This document shows positions 23,343 through 23,967 of a DNA stretch of 23,967 nucleotides, piece by piece (the first letter of the stretch is position 1; each line of letters begins with the position of its first letter). This stretch comes from JADFOB01 sp964651325. Its GTDB lineage: Bacteria; Planctomycetota; Phycisphaerae; UBA1845. The translations under genes were made by a program, and so were the position numbers. The notes below the pieces were generated by a model. It saw only the letters and a program-made list of their open reading frames with translations. It ran no database searches and was not told where the DNA came from. Where the stretch lies: contig CAZYXP010000035.1 of NCBI GenBank assembly GCA_964651325.1, positions 1-23,967 on the forward strand. The letters run 5' to 3'.

Positions 23343-23597
23343 ATGAGGCACAAGCCTACGTTTCTTATCGCGTCGATTCTTGGCGCGGCTCTGACCGCCT
23401 CGACCGGTGGTTGTGGTGCGTTTGTGGCGACCACCTTCCCCAATCAGCTCATCAGCGCAGACGGCGAGGCGCTGTCGGTGGAAGAATTAGAGCAAATCGC
23501 TCAGCGTCTCAACGTGTCCGACGACGAGAAACGCGACCTGTTTCGCTCGCTGGGTATAGAGGACGAAAAGCTGATAGACGCGTTGCTCGGACTTTAA
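23343..23597 (+). CDS. Small lipoprotein of unknown function
   Basis: 84 residues from the ATG at 23343, with GGGAG nine bases upstream. A basic start (MRHK) and a hydrophobic stretch lead to TASTGG/C24, a plausible lipoprotein cleavage site. The mature part is acidic and helical (SVEELEQIAQRLNVSDDEKRDLFRSLGIEDEKLIDALLGL), resembling small helix-turn-helix-like protein interaction segments but no family I recognise. It is 61 bases downstream of the glycosyltransferase and precedes a terminator, so it is likely the last gene of the exopolysaccharide operon. Confidence 0.7.
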   Translation: MRHKPTFLIASILGAALTASTGGCGAFVATTFPNQLISADGEALSVEELEQIAQRLNVSDDEKRDLFRSLGIEDEKLIDALLGL

Positions 23598-23640
23598 CTC
23601 TAGCTTGACTTCACCTCCAGGCGACCTAGCATTGACAGGA

Positions 23641-23672
23641 CGTGGTCCGGCGTAACGGCCCACGGTTTTTTT
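23641..23672 (+). terminator. Rho-independent terminator after the lipoprotein gene
   Basis: CGTGGTCCG (23641-23649), loop GCGTAA, and CGGCCCACG (23656-23664) form a 9-bp stem with one T-C mismatch, followed by G and seven T. It lies 44 bases after the lipoprotein stop and 24 bases before the riboflavin synthase start. It probably closes the upstream operon; attenuation of ribE is a less likely alternative. Confidence 0.72.
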
Positions 23673-23696
23673 GCGGGGATTCGTCAGACTACGCTC

Positions 23697-23967
23697 ATGT
23701 TCACTGGCATTATCGAATCGGTAGGCACAATCGTTCAAGCCAAGACGGTGGCCGCGGGGCGCACCCTCTGCGTGGACGTGGGCGCCTGGGCCAAGGATTG
23801 CAATCTAGGCCAAAGTGTGGCTGTCAGCGGCGTGTGCCTGACGATCACCCGCGCTCAGGCCTCCATCCTCGAATTTGACGTCGTGAAGGAGACCGTGGAC
23901 AAGACCACGCTGGGCCAAAAGAAAACCGGCGACGCGGTCAATCTGGAACGGTCGCTGCGCGTGGGGG
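23697..23967 (+). CDS. ribE: Riboflavin synthase alpha subunit, 5' part (runs off the window)
   Basis: The first 90 residues of riboflavin synthase, which dismutates two 6,7-dimethyl-8-ribityllumazine molecules into riboflavin. The opening MFTGIIESVGTI is the family signature. The first lumazine-binding barrel follows, with LGQSVAVSGVCLTIT and FDVVKETVDKTTL. The full protein is about 200 residues and its second barrel lies beyond the window end. The ATG at 23697 is fixed by the conserved N-terminus although no strong ribosome site precedes it. No FMN riboswitch is recognisable in the 99 bases upstream, which instead hold a terminator. Confidence 0.95.
   Translation, partial: MFTGIIESVGTIVQAKTVAAGRTLCVDVGAWAKDCNLGQSVAVSGVCLTITRAQASILEFDVVKETVDKTTLGQKKTGDAVNLERSLRVG

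Overview
The window is high-GC bacterial DNA, most likely from a planctomycete (Planctomycetota, Phycisphaerae-like). That assignment is an inference. It rests on a minus-strand pseudopilin-like protein of the FTLIELLVVIAI / FVDGHAE type, a very large TPR + FG-GAP repeat protein, and dispersed intergenic hairpin repeats. No rRNA or tRNA gene is visible. The sequence holds an exactly 100-base N run (12831-12930), so it is a draft scaffold.

Layout. (1) 138-1454: secreted two-domain protein, LolA-like DUF2092 plus TlpA-type thioredoxin. (2) 1503-5182: phenylacetyl-CoA epoxidase operon, consisting of a TetR-family regulator and paaA, paaB, paaC, paaD. It is preceded by a good sigma70-type promoter whose predicted start point sits on an inverted repeat matching the PaaR operator consensus described in Thermus. 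A 233-bp stretch bounded by 20-bp inverted repeats separates paaA from paaB. The reductase paaE and the rest of the phenylacetate pathway are absent here. (3) 5248-9995: pseudopilin-like protein (-), NrtS-like small membrane protein (+), DinB-fold protein and orphan DNA methyltransferase (both -, overlapping), DUF362 protein (-). (4) 10050-12779: UbiA-family prenyltransferase (-), secreted peroxiredoxin-like protein (-), queC (+). (5) 12957-18097: TPR/FG-GAP protein (-), then a MoaD/ThiS-like ubiquitin-fold protein and a six-Asp-box beta-propeller as a two-gene unit (+). (6) 18172-23597: exopolysaccharide region with an ExeA/XrtA-type AAA ATPase (-) divergent from a Wza-like export lipoprotein, a BY-kinase with a Tyr-rich tail, a glycosyltransferase and a small lipoprotein, followed by a terminator. 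(7) 23697-end: 5' part of riboflavin synthase.

How the genes work together. PaaABCD would epoxidise phenylacetyl-CoA, with the TetR protein as probable repressor. The export lipoprotein, BY-kinase, glycosyltransferase and ATPase look like the assembly and export part of an exopolysaccharide locus. The remaining genes look like unlinked housekeeping or accessory functions.

The most distinctive features are non-coding. A double-hairpin repeat occurs in two inverted copies (11141-11212, and 12798-12950 interrupted by the N run). A 26-bp hairpin repeat occurs twice with a compensatory base-pair change. There is also the MITE-like inverted-repeat segment inside the paa operon and a 20-bp perfect palindrome near the TPR/FG-GAP gene start. 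I did not find a clearly novel defence or biosynthetic system. The best functional candidates for something undescribed are the MoaD-like/beta-propeller pair and the repeat families.
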